A stretch of DNA of 64,000 nucleotides from CAZVJU01 sp964627195 (GCA_964627195.1 CAZVJU010000003.1:1-64000); one strand, 5' to 3'. Shown: positions 25,452-33,781, counted from the first letter of the stretch. Notes: generated by a model from the letters alone, not told the origin. Numbers and translations are program-made.

Positions 25452-26117
25452 TTAGTGAACTTCTTCAAATCGTGCATGTGTGTAAAAATCAGGGTCGGAT
25501 TGTAATATTATTTCTTTAGGATTTTTAATCTTATCGATATTAATTACACCTTCCATATGGTCAAACTCGTGTTGAAAAACACGATTCATCATTTTCCCAA
25601 CATCAGTATCATCTTTTGTATCCCAGTGTTTTAGATTACCGTTTTCGTCATAATAATCAAACTCTATCCAAGAAGACCGTACCGTGGGAACTATAACAGG
25701 ACTCGCACTCATACACATCTCCGGATATTTTAAAAGTTTCTTGGAATATTCAGTAACTTTTGGATTAATAAATACTTCAAGATCCTTTAAACCAACCTCC
25801 CTTTTATTCTTAATATTCTTTATCGTTTGCCCCGTATAAATTATTGAAAACCGCTCAGGAATCCCAAGTTGCACGGCCGTGACTCCCCGCCCGTAGCCGG
25901 TTTGTTTTCTGTATTTAATTAGGCACTTTTTGACATAGCGAATTTTTGCTTTTGTTTCCTGTGAAATAATTTTATTGACAGGAATGTGTTTTGAAGGCTT
26001 TCTCAAGTCAGCAAGTTCACCAATTTGATGAATAAAACTACCAACTTTACTAGCCTTGGTAAAAACTTGTGTTTTAAACTGAAAAAATTTAGGGAGTACC
26101 GGAGCCCATTTTGCCAT
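25452..26117 (-). CDS. Peptide deformylase-like metalloenzyme
   Basis: A 221-residue divergent member of the peptide deformylase family, which removes the formyl group from nascent proteins. Motif 1 is degenerate (GRGVTAVQLGIPERF instead of GxGLAAPQ), motif 2 is EMCMSAS with the metal ligand Cys135, and motif 3 is HEFDH at residues 183-187 with both metal-binding His and the catalytic Glu. The N-terminal extension of about 40 residues is longer than in classical Def. All catalytic residues are present, so activity is likely, but it could act on another substrate. Confidence 0.8.
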   Translation of the reverse strand: MAKWAPVLPKFFQFKTQVFTKASKVGSFIHQIGELADLRKPSKHIPVNKIISQETKAKIRYVKKCLIKYRKQTGYGRGVTAVQLGIPERFSIIYTGQTIKNIKNKREVGLKDLEVFINPKVTEYSKKLLKYPEMCMSASPVIVPTVRSSWIEFDYYDENGNLKHWDTKDDTDVGKMMNRVFQHEFDHMEGVINIDKIKNPKEIILQSDPDFYTHARFEEVH

Positions 26118-26144
26118 AAGCGAATTATAACAAAATTTAGCTTT

Positions 26145-26813
26145 TTAGGATCTTCTATCTTTCAATACGAAAAGTACAAGCGCATCAATTACTATCGGTG
26201 CCAGGAAAAAAACATTGGCGTTCTTTAATAGCTCTATTGCAGATTCACTGAAAGACAAATCGGTCAGATTAACAGGAATTCTGATCCCCAGAACAAAAAG
26301 AAATGCAATTACGAAAAGACTGAAAAGGAAAAGAACAAGCGCGCCTTCCATATCCTTTTTACTTGCAAACATAGAGTTTGCCACTTCAAAAATAAGTATG
26401 CCTGCCAAAATATTGCCCCACCATACATCACTAAAACGATCTGTCAAAATCAAATAAAGGATAGTAAATATTATTAAAATTCCGAAAATAAAAGGCGCAA
26501 CGCCAATCAAAAACCTGCGAACAGGGTCTGTTTTACCTATCCCGACGCTACCCAAATCTACCCCGCCTCCCTCTTCTTTAAACTTGGGTAAAAGTTCCAA
26601 TTCACCCACCGGAACTAAAAGAAAAAGAGCAGCCAGAAAGTGAGAAATTTCGTGGATAAAAGTCCCGGGCAAATATACAACGGCAAAAAGGTACATGCTC
26701 CAATTTCTCCTTTTTGTAACTTGAAAGAAGAAATGAAAAACCTTCTGGTTGACTCTTCGTGATAAAAAATAAAGACCGGTAATTTCCAAGAGAAGAAATA
26801 GTATGTAAACCAT
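26145..26813 (-). CDS. M50-like membrane metallopeptidase
   Basis: A 222-residue membrane protein with about six hydrophobic segments. HEISH (in GTFIHEISHFLAALF near residue 54) is the zinc motif of intramembrane M50 peptidases; a possible third ligand lies in NSMFASKKDMEGA near residue 147. The family usually has NxxPxPxLDG there, so the match is partial. It may be a site-2-protease relative or an M50-like protein with altered activity. It ends 27 bases before the deformylase-like gene starts. Confidence 0.6.
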   Translation of the reverse strand: MVYILFLLLEITGLYFLSRRVNQKVFHFFFQVTKRRNWSMYLFAVVYLPGTFIHEISHFLAALFLLVPVGELELLPKFKEEGGGVDLGSVGIGKTDPVRRFLIGVAPFIFGILIIFTILYLILTDRFSDVWWGNILAGILIFEVANSMFASKKDMEGALVLFLFSLFVIAFLFVLGIRIPVNLTDLSFSESAIELLKNANVFFLAPIVIDALVLFVLKDRRS

Positions 26814-26846
26814 TATCTCTTAAGTGTAGCAAGTATTAATTTCTTT

Positions 26847-26904
26847 CACACCGGGTGTGTGATTCAAATTGATAATTATAAATAGGGATCACACACCCGG
26901 TGTG
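26847..26904. repeat. Large inverted repeat with nested palindromes
   Basis: Perfect 17-base arms (26847-26863, cacaccgggtgtgtgat; 26888-26904, its complement) surround a 24-base AT-rich centre. Each arm is itself nearly palindromic (CACACC-G-GGTGTG). It lies in the divergent promoter region of the M50-like and phosphodiester glycosidase-like genes. Confidence 0.7.
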
Positions 26905-26916
26905 GCTTAATTGTAG

Positions 26917-26940
26917 ATTAGCATTAAGTTACATGCTAAT
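26917..26940. promoter_or_regulatory. Operator-like inverted repeat
   Basis: ATTAGCAT (26917-26924) and ATGCTAAT (26933-26940) form a perfect 8-base inverted repeat separated by eight bases, ending eight bases before the ATG at 26949. Its position suggests a transcription-factor site or a messenger hairpin over the start. Confidence 0.35.
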
Positions 26941-26948
26941 GTGATAAT

Positions 26949-28148
26949 ATGAAAATCGTTTTGCCCAAAAGGCCTCCGAAATTTCGTTTTGATAGACATA
27001 TCCCTATTATTGTTACTCTTCTTTTAGTAATCGGTGTGGGTTATTATTTTTTTAGTAACAAAACAACAGGGCTTCAAAAGTTAATCACAACTATAACCGC
27101 GGAGAAAGACAAAAATCTGGAGGAGTTAAATAAAATTAGGACGGAATTGGAAACGCTTAAAGGCGAAGATCAGCTAAAAAGAAATAACGAGCTCCAGGCG
27201 GAAATTCAAAATATTGAAAAGTCGTACGACAAGGCAGTAACTATTTACGAAGATTTGTTGGATTTGAAGGCCAAAACGAAGGATACCAAAACTCTTGACG
27301 AATTATTCGCAAAATCTCTGGCCCACTTAGCACAAAGGGATTTTAGCGCTGCAAATGCATCTTTGACCGGCCTTTCAACAAAAATTAAAGAGGAAGATAC
27401 AAAGCTTGCTGCAAGTTTTACCATACCCCAGAGCATCCCCCAATCTAACGCTCCCCCAGGCTCAGGGTATGTGAGACAACAGGTTCAAACCGATACCGGA
27501 AGCTTCATGGTAAGCATCATTGCGGCTGATCTCGGAAGCACAAAAGTCATTGTCGACACTGCTGCCGATTCGGACTGCTCAAACGAGTGTCCTACACTGC
27601 CACTTGCAACCTATGTATCACGAACCGGTGCATTTGCCGGTGTAAATGGTTCTTACTTTTGCCCCGCAGATTATCCGTCGTGTGCAGGTAAAACAAATAC
27701 ATATGATCTTCTCGCCATGAACTATAAAAAGACCTATTTTAATTCGGGAAATAATGTCTACAGCAACAATCCGGCAGTAATTTTCGGTGATAGCTATATC
27801 CGATTTGTCTCTTCGGCGTCTCAATGGGGCAGGGATACTTCGCCTAACGGAGTTTTATCAAACTATCCGCTTTTAGTAGCTGGAGGTAACATTACTTTTG
27901 GCGGAGACGATGACCCCAAAAAGGGCAGCAAGGGGGCAAGAAGCTTTGTTGCCAATAAAGGCAATACTGCTTTTATCGGTGTCGTCCATAATGCCACAGT
28001 TGCCGAATCAGCCCGAGTTATGAAATCTTTAGGAATGGAAAATGCACTCAATTTGGATGACGGTGGCTCGACTGCATTATGGAGTGGGGGTTACAAAGTC
28101 GGCCCCGGCCGCAATCTCCCCAATGTAATACTTTTTGTGAGAAAATAG
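26949..28148 (+). CDS. Secreted phosphodiester glycosidase-family (NAGPA/DUF2233) protein
   Basis: A 399-residue protein anchored by one N-terminal helix (residues about 18-34). A coiled coil of about 90 residues (TAEKDKNLEELNKIRTELE onward) precedes a Ser/Pro linker and the NAGPA domain from about residue 170. The domain shows GVNGSYFC near residue 232, SNYPLLVAGG near residue 304 and the C-terminal LDDGGSTALW near residue 369, typical of the family that removes N-acetylglucosamine from phosphodiesters. The substrate in this organism is unknown; cell-wall glycans are plausible. The fused coiled coil suggests that it reaches away from the membrane. Confidence 0.82.
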   Translation: MKIVLPKRPPKFRFDRHIPIIVTLLLVIGVGYYFFSNKTTGLQKLITTITAEKDKNLEELNKIRTELETLKGEDQLKRNNELQAEIQNIEKSYDKAVTIYEDLLDLKAKTKDTKTLDELFAKSLAHLAQRDFSAANASLTGLSTKIKEEDTKLAASFTIPQSIPQSNAPPGSGYVRQQVQTDTGSFMVSIIAADLGSTKVIVDTAADSDCSNECPTLPLATYVSRTGAFAGVNGSYFCPADYPSCAGKTNTYDLLAMNYKKTYFNSGNNVYSNNPAVIFGDSYIRFVSSASQWGRDTSPNGVLSNYPLLVAGGNITFGGDDDPKKGSKGARSFVANKGNTAFIGVVHNATVAESARVMKSLGMENALNLDDGGSTALWSGGYKVGPGRNLPNVILFVRK

Positions 28149-28169
28149 GCTTGTTAGCCCTCAACTTGG

Positions 28170-28175
28170 TATAAT
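28170..28175 (+). promoter_or_regulatory. -10 box (TATAAT) for the exonuclease gene
   Basis: TATAAT ends ten bases upstream of the ATG at 28186, leaving room for only a few leader bases. Confidence 0.45.
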
Positions 28176-28185
28176 TATCATCACT

Positions 28186-28812
28186 ATGTATAGTGAAGTA
28201 TTTTTTGACGTCGAGACAAAAAAGTTATTTGGGGATATTGAGGGAGACGATCCGGGAGATCTGGGAGTTTCAATAGTATCGGTTTATTCCAGGAAAATTG
28301 ATGTAAACTCGAGCGTCAGTGGTGAGCAAAGTCGAACCATCGAAGGACAAATTCAAAGCTTTTGGGAAAAAGATTTTGCTAAAATGTGGCCAATTTTCCA
28401 GGAAGCTGATCGGATAATTGGCTATAACTCTCTGGGATTTGATGTTCCTACTTTACGGCCGTATACAAATTTTCCATTCGCAAAACTTCCTCACTTTGAC
28501 ATCATGGCAAGAGTGAAAGAAGTCTATGGTCATAGAATTCCGATGGATGCAATTGCCAAAGAAACACTGGACAGGGAAAAGACAGATGTAGGTTTAAACG
28601 CTGTTTTTTACTGGCAAAAAGGCGACGCGGAAAGCCTGGAAAAACTCCAGAAATATTGCGAGGCAGATGTGTTAATTACCCGAGATATCTACGATTTCGT
28701 CCTCAAAAATAAGCATCTTCTTTTCAAAGACAAATGGAATACCATCCGAAAAGTCGAGTTAGACTTTTCGTATCCCAAAGAAGCCACCGAAAAACAAGAA
28801 GGTTTATTTTAA
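28186..28812 (+). CDS. DnaQ/RNase H-like 3'-5' exonuclease domain protein
   Basis: A 208-residue protein of the ribonuclease H-like superfamily. The DEDD exonuclease motifs are FFDVETK (Asp8, Glu10), GYNSLGFDVPTL near residue 83, and YCEADVLITRDIYDF near residue 157, which matches YprB-type exonucleases. It would degrade DNA or RNA from the 3' end. Forms of this domain are often fused to helicases; here it is free-standing. The gene follows the glycosidase-like gene after 37 bases but has its own TATAAT. Confidence 0.78.
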   Translation: MYSEVFFDVETKKLFGDIEGDDPGDLGVSIVSVYSRKIDVNSSVSGEQSRTIEGQIQSFWEKDFAKMWPIFQEADRIIGYNSLGFDVPTLRPYTNFPFAKLPHFDIMARVKEVYGHRIPMDAIAKETLDREKTDVGLNAVFYWQKGDAESLEKLQKYCEADVLITRDIYDFVLKNKHLLFKDKWNTIRKVELDFSYPKEATEKQEGLF

Positions 28813-28860
28813 AAACTATATTCACCTTGCAGGGGTTACCCTTTAAAGGTCGTTGCACAT

Positions 28861-29391
28861 TTATTTTGTCCAAAAGTTGTTAAGAAGAGTTTCAACTTTT
28901 TCTTTCTCTTTAGAATTGTTTAGTGGAAAAGAAGCAATGAGAATATAATCATACTGATTGGAATCATTTCCAAATAATATAAATTCCGATAAGTGCAAAG
29001 TTTCATTTATGTTTAATCCTACAACTTCTGCCTGGCAAGTATAACCACTTAATTCATTTATTTTAACCTCAGAAAAACTGTAATTTTTAGGATTCTGTTC
29101 TTTGAGAACATCCCTGCATAGATTTTCCATAGATTGCCTATCCTTATTTTTATTCACGCTCTTTAGTACAGGAGATATTCCAAAATATGAAATTATTTTA
29201 TTGTTTTTATACGTTCCTAAGGACATATACACGCCTTCTTTTGGATCCAGAACACCCCACCCTCTTGTATCAAGAAGCATAAACTTATACGTTTTGTCCT
29301 CATATGCATGTTTATAAAAGTTGTAGTATAAAAGAAGTCCTAAAATACCTAAAACCACAAATATAAGTAGAACAAGTAGAAGCTTTTTCAC
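28861..29391 (-). CDS. Hypothetical membrane-anchored protein
   Basis: A 176-residue protein with an N-terminal signal anchor (residues about 4-24) and an extracytoplasmic domain of mixed alpha/beta character containing two cysteines (LCRDVL, YTCQAE). The overall pattern (YKFMLLDTRGWGV at the start and a helix at the end) recalls small PsbP/DUF1795-like lipid-binding folds, but I cannot support an assignment. The start codon is GTG; a TAAAAT box lies six bases upstream on the minus strand. Confidence 0.55.
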   Translation of the reverse strand: MKKLLLVLLIFVVLGILGLLLYYNFYKHAYEDKTYKFMLLDTRGWGVLDPKEGVYMSLGTYKNNKIISYFGISPVLKSVNKNKDRQSMENLCRDVLKEQNPKNYSFSEVKINELSGYTCQAEVVGLNINETLHLSEFILFGNDSNQYDYILIASFPLNNSKEKEKVETLLNNFWTK

Positions 29392-29506
29392 AATCTCATT
29401 TTAGTTAGGTTATCTGTGAAAGTAAAGAATCGACCATATAAAACTACTTTTAAAAAGTGTTATTGGACGCAAATTCAGTTCTTCTGACCGTAGATTTACT
29501 TGACAT

Positions 29507-31234
29507 CTATCCGAAGGTAAAAGCATAAAGTTCGAGGTTGGAATCGAGGAATTCAAGTTTTAATACGTGTTGGCCGGGTTTATCGAGCTTCACTAATTTA
29601 TAGAGCCTATCAATATCAACGCTAACTACCCCATCTTTTACGTCATCTCCCGCATTACTCCCTGTAAGTAACTTATCATCCAAAGTTACCCGAACTTTTC
29701 CCTCCGTTTTCCCTTTTGGTCGCATCACCAAAAACACATCCTTTGACTCAAATGCCAAAACTAGAGTGGAACCAGAAAACGGCATCGACCCTTCCTCCTC
29801 TATTTGCCAATCTCCTGACAGTGCAAAATGGTTGATGACTAAGTCTTCGGGTAATTCATAAGTCTTTTTCTCGTCCCTAGCTAATTCATTCGGTGTTGCA
29901 AAGTAACCCATTCGGCCGTATCCAAGATAAAGCTCAGGTGTTCTTGTAGTGATTTGGTACTTCGGATTATTAACTCCCTCTTTTATCTCAACTCCGGTTT
30001 CTGCTAAAAGCGCTTGAATCACCTCTTCGGTTTCATCATATTCGCCTTCGCCAAAATGAGTGTAGCGGATTTTGCCGTTCTTATCGACAATATACTTAGC
30101 TGGCCAGTAGTGATTGTCATAAACCCGCCATGTGGCATAATTATTATCTTGCATCACAGGATATTTAATTTCAAAGTCCTCGATTGCTTTTTGAACATTC
30201 TCGGGAGATTTTTCAAATTCAAACTCGGGAGTGTGAACCCCGATTATTACCAATCCTTTGTCGGCATACTTTTCGTACCAATCTCTTAAATAAGGCAAGG
30301 TTCGAATGCAATTAATACATGTGTAGGTCCAGAAATCTACCATCACAACTTTCCCTCGAAGCTCTTTCAAAGTCAGAGGTTTAGTATTGAACCAATCGCC
30401 GCCAGGAATTAGCTCTGGTGCATTAACCCCTGAATCATCAAGTAAATTAAACGTCGGCTTTCCCATATCTTCTTCACTCACCTCACCTCCATCTAGTCTA
30501 TCAAGAGCGCGCCGAATTGTCTCGTTATCTTCGAAGCTAGTTAATCCTGTTCCATAATTCGGAAATTTATCCAAGATAAAGGTTTGAAATTTTCTGTCAA
30601 TGTTAAAAAATATCGCAAGTGCGGTCAATATCATCAAAACTCCGAAAGCTTTTTGAATCTTTACAGTATTACGAGTAAGCCAAGGAACTTTATTTAGTAA
30701 ATTTCTGCCTCCATACACTATCGCAAGCATGGGAATTGCGGTTCCAAGCGAATAAGAAAATGTAATTAATGCGGCTTGACCGGAAACGCTTCCCGTTATT
30801 GCAAGAGAAATAATCGAGGCTAAAATCGGACCAACACACGGCGTCCAGACTAAGCCAATACTCGCACCGATCAAAACCCCGCCGACAAAGCCTGAATCTT
30901 CTTTTAGTTTGGGACTGAATCTGGAGAAATAGGTAAAGAAACGCTCTAAAAGAGCCTGAAAATTCGGAAGTAAAAGTCCCAAGCCAAAAATGAGAATTAT
31001 AATAATCGAAAAACTTCGCAAAGCGCCAGCCGGAATTCCCAAAGATTTAACTATCAAACTCAAAAAAAGCGTAAAAAATGTGAAGCTTATGATAAACCCG
31101 GTTACCACCCCTAACGGCCTTTTCTTACTGCCCGTTAATGAGCTGGACAAAATAACTGGCAAGATAGGCAAAATGCAGGGAGAAAGAATAGTTACCACCC
31201 CGGCAAGAAATGCAAATAGAATAAGCAAAATCAT
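29507..31234 (-). CDS. DipZ-like protein: CcdA transporter fused to thioredoxin and C-terminal beta domain
   Basis: A 575-residue redox protein. Residues 1-about 220 are the six-helix CcdA/DsbD core that carries electrons across the membrane (SPCILPILP at residues 18-26 and TPCVGP near residue 131 hold the redox cysteines). Residues about 270-420 are a TlpA-like thioredoxin with the active site CINC near 305-308. The C-terminal 150 residues form a beta-rich domain as in mycobacterial DipZ. It would reduce extracytoplasmic disulfides or peroxides. All key cysteines are present. The chromosome beyond it enters the accessory region. Confidence 0.9.
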   Translation of the reverse strand: MILLILFAFLAGVVTILSPCILPILPVILSSSLTGSKKRPLGVVTGFIISFTFFTLFLSLIVKSLGIPAGALRSFSIIIILIFGLGLLLPNFQALLERFFTYFSRFSPKLKEDSGFVGGVLIGASIGLVWTPCVGPILASIISLAITGSVSGQAALITFSYSLGTAIPMLAIVYGGRNLLNKVPWLTRNTVKIQKAFGVLMILTALAIFFNIDRKFQTFILDKFPNYGTGLTSFEDNETIRRALDRLDGGEVSEEDMGKPTFNLLDDSGVNAPELIPGGDWFNTKPLTLKELRGKVVMVDFWTYTCINCIRTLPYLRDWYEKYADKGLVIIGVHTPEFEFEKSPENVQKAIEDFEIKYPVMQDNNYATWRVYDNHYWPAKYIVDKNGKIRYTHFGEGEYDETEEVIQALLAETGVEIKEGVNNPKYQITTRTPELYLGYGRMGYFATPNELARDEKKTYELPEDLVINHFALSGDWQIEEEGSMPFSGSTLVLAFESKDVFLVMRPKGKTEGKVRVTLDDKLLTGSNAGDDVKDGVVSVDIDRLYKLVKLDKPGQHVLKLEFLDSNLELYAFTFG

Positions 31235-31385
31235 AACTACTTAATAACTCTTAAATTTTTATATAGCTAAATACTAGCATGTTACTGGAGAAAAATTAAT
31301 CTCAACTATGATTTGGGTCACGATTTTCTGAACTACAGGTCTTCTGTGATCACCACCAAAGTCGCAGAGAAGCGTGAGTTTTTGG

Positions 31386-31391
31386 TATAAT
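31386..31391 (+). promoter_or_regulatory. -10 box (TATAAT) upstream of tRNA-Gln
   Basis: TATAAT lies 47 bases before the tRNA. Between them TGGCCGA and TCGGCCA form a short perfect hairpin in the 5' leader of the precursor. Confidence 0.4.
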
Positions 31392-31438
31392 TCAACTTAA
31401 TATAGTGGCCGACGTAGATTCGGCCATTATTTTCGCAT

Positions 31439-31512
31439 TGAGGGATCTGCTAATGGTAGGCAAGCGGACTCTGAATCCGTTAATCTAGGTTCGAATCCTA
31501 GTCCCTCAGCCA
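31439..31512 (+). tRNA. tRNA-Gln (CTG anticodon)
   Basis: A 74-base sequence including encoded CCA. The acceptor TGAGGGA pairs with TCCCTCA (the U1-A72 pair is a tRNA-Gln identity feature), the anticodon stem is GCGGA/TCCGT with loop CTCTGAA and anticodon CTG, and the T-arm is CTAGG-TTCGAAT-CCTAG. No glutaminyl-tRNA synthetase is in the window, so charging by a relaxed GluRS plus GatCAB is possible. Confidence 0.94.
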
Positions 31513-31516
31513 AATC

Positions 31517-32047
31517 ATGAAAATTATAATTAAACTCAAATATTTATTCCTCTTATTCTTCTTTCTGTTTGCCCTATTGTCAAATTATTATTTAGGTTCA
31601 AGAAATATTCAAAACGCTGCAAATGACAATTTCAATGGAGGAATATGTTACGCATGTCAATCATGTAAAGACGTATATGAAATATGTCAAAAGAGATTTG
31701 GTTTTGATATCTATAATCTTATTTACTCTCTTATTCCTATTTCTTTTGTAATTGCTCTATTTAATAACATATATTTAAAAAGCAACCTATATAGAACGAT
31801 TAAACAAAGTATATTATTGGGAATGATATGGTTAATATCTATTGAAATAATAGTAAGGATATTCCAGATCCCGGTACTTTATACTCATTTCCTTGAGGGT
31901 AGACAAAGTTTACATTATCAATTCTTTACATTATTTCCCGAATTTATTGTGATTTTTTCTATATTTCAATCAATTATTTCAGGTGTATTTGGTTATTTCG
32001 TAGGTAGCATTACAAAACATTTCATATTAAGAAAAGTAGTAAAATAG
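31517..32047 (+). CDS. Small membrane protein with external Cys cluster, unknown function
   Basis: A 176-residue protein with a signal-anchor helix (residues about 8-25), an extracytoplasmic loop bearing four cysteines (ICYACQSCKDVYEICQK) and three further helices. I do not recognise the family. The ATG lies only four bases after the CCA end of tRNA-Gln, so the gene must be co-transcribed with the tRNA and released by tRNA 3' processing. Its last codon and stop (AAA TAG) lie inside a repeat shared with other genes of the region. Confidence 0.6.
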   Translation: MKIIIKLKYLFLLFFFLFALLSNYYLGSRNIQNAANDNFNGGICYACQSCKDVYEICQKRFGFDIYNLIYSLIPISFVIALFNNIYLKSNLYRTIKQSILLGMIWLISIEIIVRIFQIPVLYTHFLEGRQSLHYQFFTLFPEFIVIFSIFQSIISGVFGYFVGSITKHFILRKVVK

Positions 32048-32080
32048 GTTCTAATAGCGTACAAAGTGCGCAGCCAGTAA
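32041..32080 (+). repeat. Stop-codon-associated tRNA-3'-like repeat, copy 1
   Basis: Begins AAAATAGGTTC at the Lys-stop of the preceding gene and continues with GCGT...GTGCGCAGCCAG. Similar copies are at 35015, 36627 and 37866, with weaker ones near 33013 (minus strand), 36264, 37551, 42471 and 45781. Confidence 0.6.
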
Positions 32081-32105
32081 GAATTGGAGAGAGGTCGGGA
32101 GGTAG

Positions 32106-32135
32106 CGCTTTCCGCGCCCGCCTCCGCGGAAAGCG
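32106..32135. repeat. GC-rich 11-bp hairpin
   Basis: CGCTTTCCGCG and CGCGGAAAGCG are perfect arms around an eight-base loop. It stands out against the AT-rich background and precedes the REP array of the transposase gene. Confidence 0.65.
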
Positions 32136-32178
32136 GTAATCACCCGGTAATCACCCGGTAATCACCCGGTAATCACCC
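32135..32178 (+). repeat. Four tandem copies of ggtaatcaccc
   Basis: Four perfect 11-base units in direct tandem. Each contains one arm (ATCACC) of the REP hairpin that follows immediately, so the array looks like repeated duplication of a hairpin half. Confidence 0.9.
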
Positions 32179-32188
32179 GTCAGGTGAT
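32172..32188 (-). repeat. REP-like hairpin upstream of the transposase (inverted orientation)
   Basis: ATCACC-CGTCA-GGTGAT, the reverse complement of the two hairpins that follow the transposase gene. Together they put the gene between inverted REP elements. Confidence 0.75.
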
Positions 32189-32193
32189 ATACA

Positions 32194-32222
32194 TTGACAC
32201 AACTCGGAAATAGACATAGGAT
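32194..32222 (+). promoter_or_regulatory. Promoter for the REP-associated transposase
   Basis: TTGACA (32194-32199), 17-base spacer and TAGGAT (32217-32222), nine bases before the ATG. It is immediately downstream of the REP hairpin. Confidence 0.6.
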
Positions 32223-32231
32223 ATTATTAAT

Positions 32232-32897
32232 ATGTCTGGAAAAAGAAATGTCATATTTGCCAAAAACGAAATCTACCACCTTTTTAATCGTTCAAATGCT
32301 AACGAATCGATTTTCGTAAAGAAAAAGGAAATCACAAGATCTCTTAACTTGATGTCATTTTACAGATTTAATCAAAGTTTGAGATTTTCTTTTTTTGACA
32401 GACTTCCTGAAGAACAAAAAGATAAGTATTTGGAAAAGACTTTAGGAAACGTACCAAATGTTGACATACTTTCCTACTCCTTAATGCCTAACCACTTTCA
32501 TTTACTCATAAAGCAAACAAATGAAAAAGGAATAAAAAATTATCTCTCTAATTTCCAGAACAGCTTTGCGAAATATTTTAATATAAAAAATAAAAGGTTT
32601 GGAACTCTTTTTCAGAGACCTTTTAAGGCTAAACATGTAGAATCTGACGAACAACTTCTTCACATATCAAGGTACATCCATCTTAATCCTGTTACATCCT
32701 ATATGATGGAGTTTGAGAATTTGAGAAGTAGTGACTTGACCTCTTTACAATTATATTTAGATAAAAAGAAGTCTTGGGTTAATACTGATCTAATTATTAA
32801 TTTAATAGGTTCGGTATCAAAATACGAAAAATTTGTGAAAGATCATGTTGACTATCAAAGAAAATTAAGTAAAATCAAGCACTTGTTATTAGATTAG
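32232..32897 (+). mobile_element. REP-associated tyrosine transposase (RAYT, Y1 transposase domain)
   Basis: A 221-residue single-strand DNA transposase related to IS200/IS605 TnpA. The HUH metal site is MPNHFHLL with His88 and His90, the catalytic tyrosine is probably Tyr115 in SFAKYFN, and the region RFGTLFQRPFKAKHV followed by ISRYIHLNPV is diagnostic of RAYTs. The length fits the family. In bacteria such enzymes cut and join REP hairpins; here matching hairpins lie on both sides. The gene looks intact and has its own promoter. Its last codons lie inside the downstream tandem repeat. Confidence 0.9.
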
Positions 32898-32981
32898 TAA
32901 GGTGTGTGAACCAATATCACCTGACGGGTGATACGTAGATTAGTAAGGTGTGTGAACCAATATCACCTGACGGGTGATACG
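32891..32981 (+). repeat. Two tandem 45-base REP units after the transposase
   Basis: Two identical units, period 46 bases (32891-32935 and 32937-32981). Each starts with agattagtaaggtgtgtgaa and ends in the hairpin TATCACC-TGACG-GGTGATA. The first unit includes the last codon and stop of the transposase gene, so the second is a duplication of the gene's 3' end. Confidence 0.92.
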
Positions 32982-33012
32982 CCTCAAGAGCTAATATATC
33001 AAAATATATCAC

Positions 33013-33036
33013 TCCCGGCGTGGATTCGAACCTAAT
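33013..33036 (-). repeat. tRNA-3'-like repeat on the minus strand
   Basis: On the minus strand, TTAGGTTCGAATCCACGCC follows shortly after the stop of the Nudix gene. It has the same orientation relative to its gene as the plus-strand copies. Confidence 0.45.
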
Positions 33037-33048
33037 AAGACTTAATTC

Positions 33049-33723
33049 CTAAAGTTTGTAATTCGAAACTATCTCGTAACTGGCGTAGGGCACGACTTCA
33101 TCATCAAAAAGGCACATTTTTATTTCCGGCCAGCAATTATCTAAAGCTTTGATTTCTTGAATCGAGTACCACTTCACTCCTTCCAGTAACTTCATTGATT
33201 CTTTTTCGGTAGGGGTTATTTCAACCTGAAACATGACCTGACCGTCATCAAAAAGGGATTCACCATCAAGGGTTTTAACGATTTTAGCGTGAAGAGATTT
33301 ATATTCAAATCTGACTGAGGGGATTTCAATCCCAGTATTCTCTTTAAAGAGTCTCACTAAGGCAGCTTCCATCGGTTCACCAAACATAGGCCGGCCACTG
33401 GGGAAGTTATAGAAATTAATTTTGGCGGTAGGGTGACTTTTTAGTAAATAGTTGCCGTGACCATCGTGAACAATAAAGCCACAAAAAAAGGTTTTTATTC
33501 CCTGCTCACTCAGATCAGATAATTCATAGTTATAAATTTCCTTAATTCCGGTTGGGGTAATAGCATAGGTATTGTCTTCTTTTTCGATAAATTGATTCTC
33601 CAGCAACTGGTTCAGGTGGAAGACTATATTGTTTTCGAAGTTATATCCCCGGGTTAAAGCCGCATATTTCTGGTTATTTTGTTGGGCAAGCCTTTTAAGT
33701 AATACCTTTTGGGTACGGTGCAT
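33049..33723 (-). CDS. Winged-helix/Nudix protein, copy 1
   Basis: A 224-residue protein with an N-terminal winged-helix domain (residues about 1-75; KVLLKRLAQQNNQKYAALT and VFHLNQLLENQFI) and a C-terminal Nudix fold. The Nudix box is degenerate: GRPMFGEPMEAALVRLFKE then NTGIEI, with Leu and Asn in place of two of the acidic residues, so hydrolysis is doubtful. The layout suggests a ligand-sensing transcription regulator, like NrtR with the domain order reversed. It is divergent from a VOC gene, and the same arrangement recurs at 39.5-40.7 kb with an identical operator-like site. Confidence 0.75.
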   Translation of the reverse strand: MHRTQKVLLKRLAQQNNQKYAALTRGYNFENNIVFHLNQLLENQFIEKEDNTYAITPTGIKEIYNYELSDLSEQGIKTFFCGFIVHDGHGNYLLKSHPTAKINFYNFPSGRPMFGEPMEAALVRLFKENTGIEIPSVRFEYKSLHAKIVKTLDGESLFDDGQVMFQVEITPTEKESMKLLEGVKWYSIQEIKALDNCWPEIKMCLFDDEVVPYASYEIVSNYKL

Positions 33724-33730
33724 AATTTAG

Positions 33731-33751
33731 TGTAGTTTACTACTCTAGATA
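33731..33751. promoter_or_regulatory. Operator-like palindrome, copy 1
   Basis: GTAG-N4-CTAC-N-CTAGATA, eight bases upstream of the Nudix start. The same pattern occurs upstream of the second Nudix copy at 40229-40249, with a different N4, as expected for a conserved protein-binding site. Confidence 0.6.
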
Positions 33752-33781
33752 CGTTCCTTGGTAGTTGATAAATTACCGCCA

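Noticed and set aside
32135..32178. Four short tandem repeats as a possible CRISPR array
   Set aside because: The 11-base units are directly adjacent without unique spacers and no cas gene is present.
33004..33036. A tRNA-like T-loop on the minus strand (GGTTCGAATCC)
   Set aside because: The flanking bases cannot form a T-stem or any other tRNA arm; it is a member of the intergenic repeat family, not a tRNA gene.
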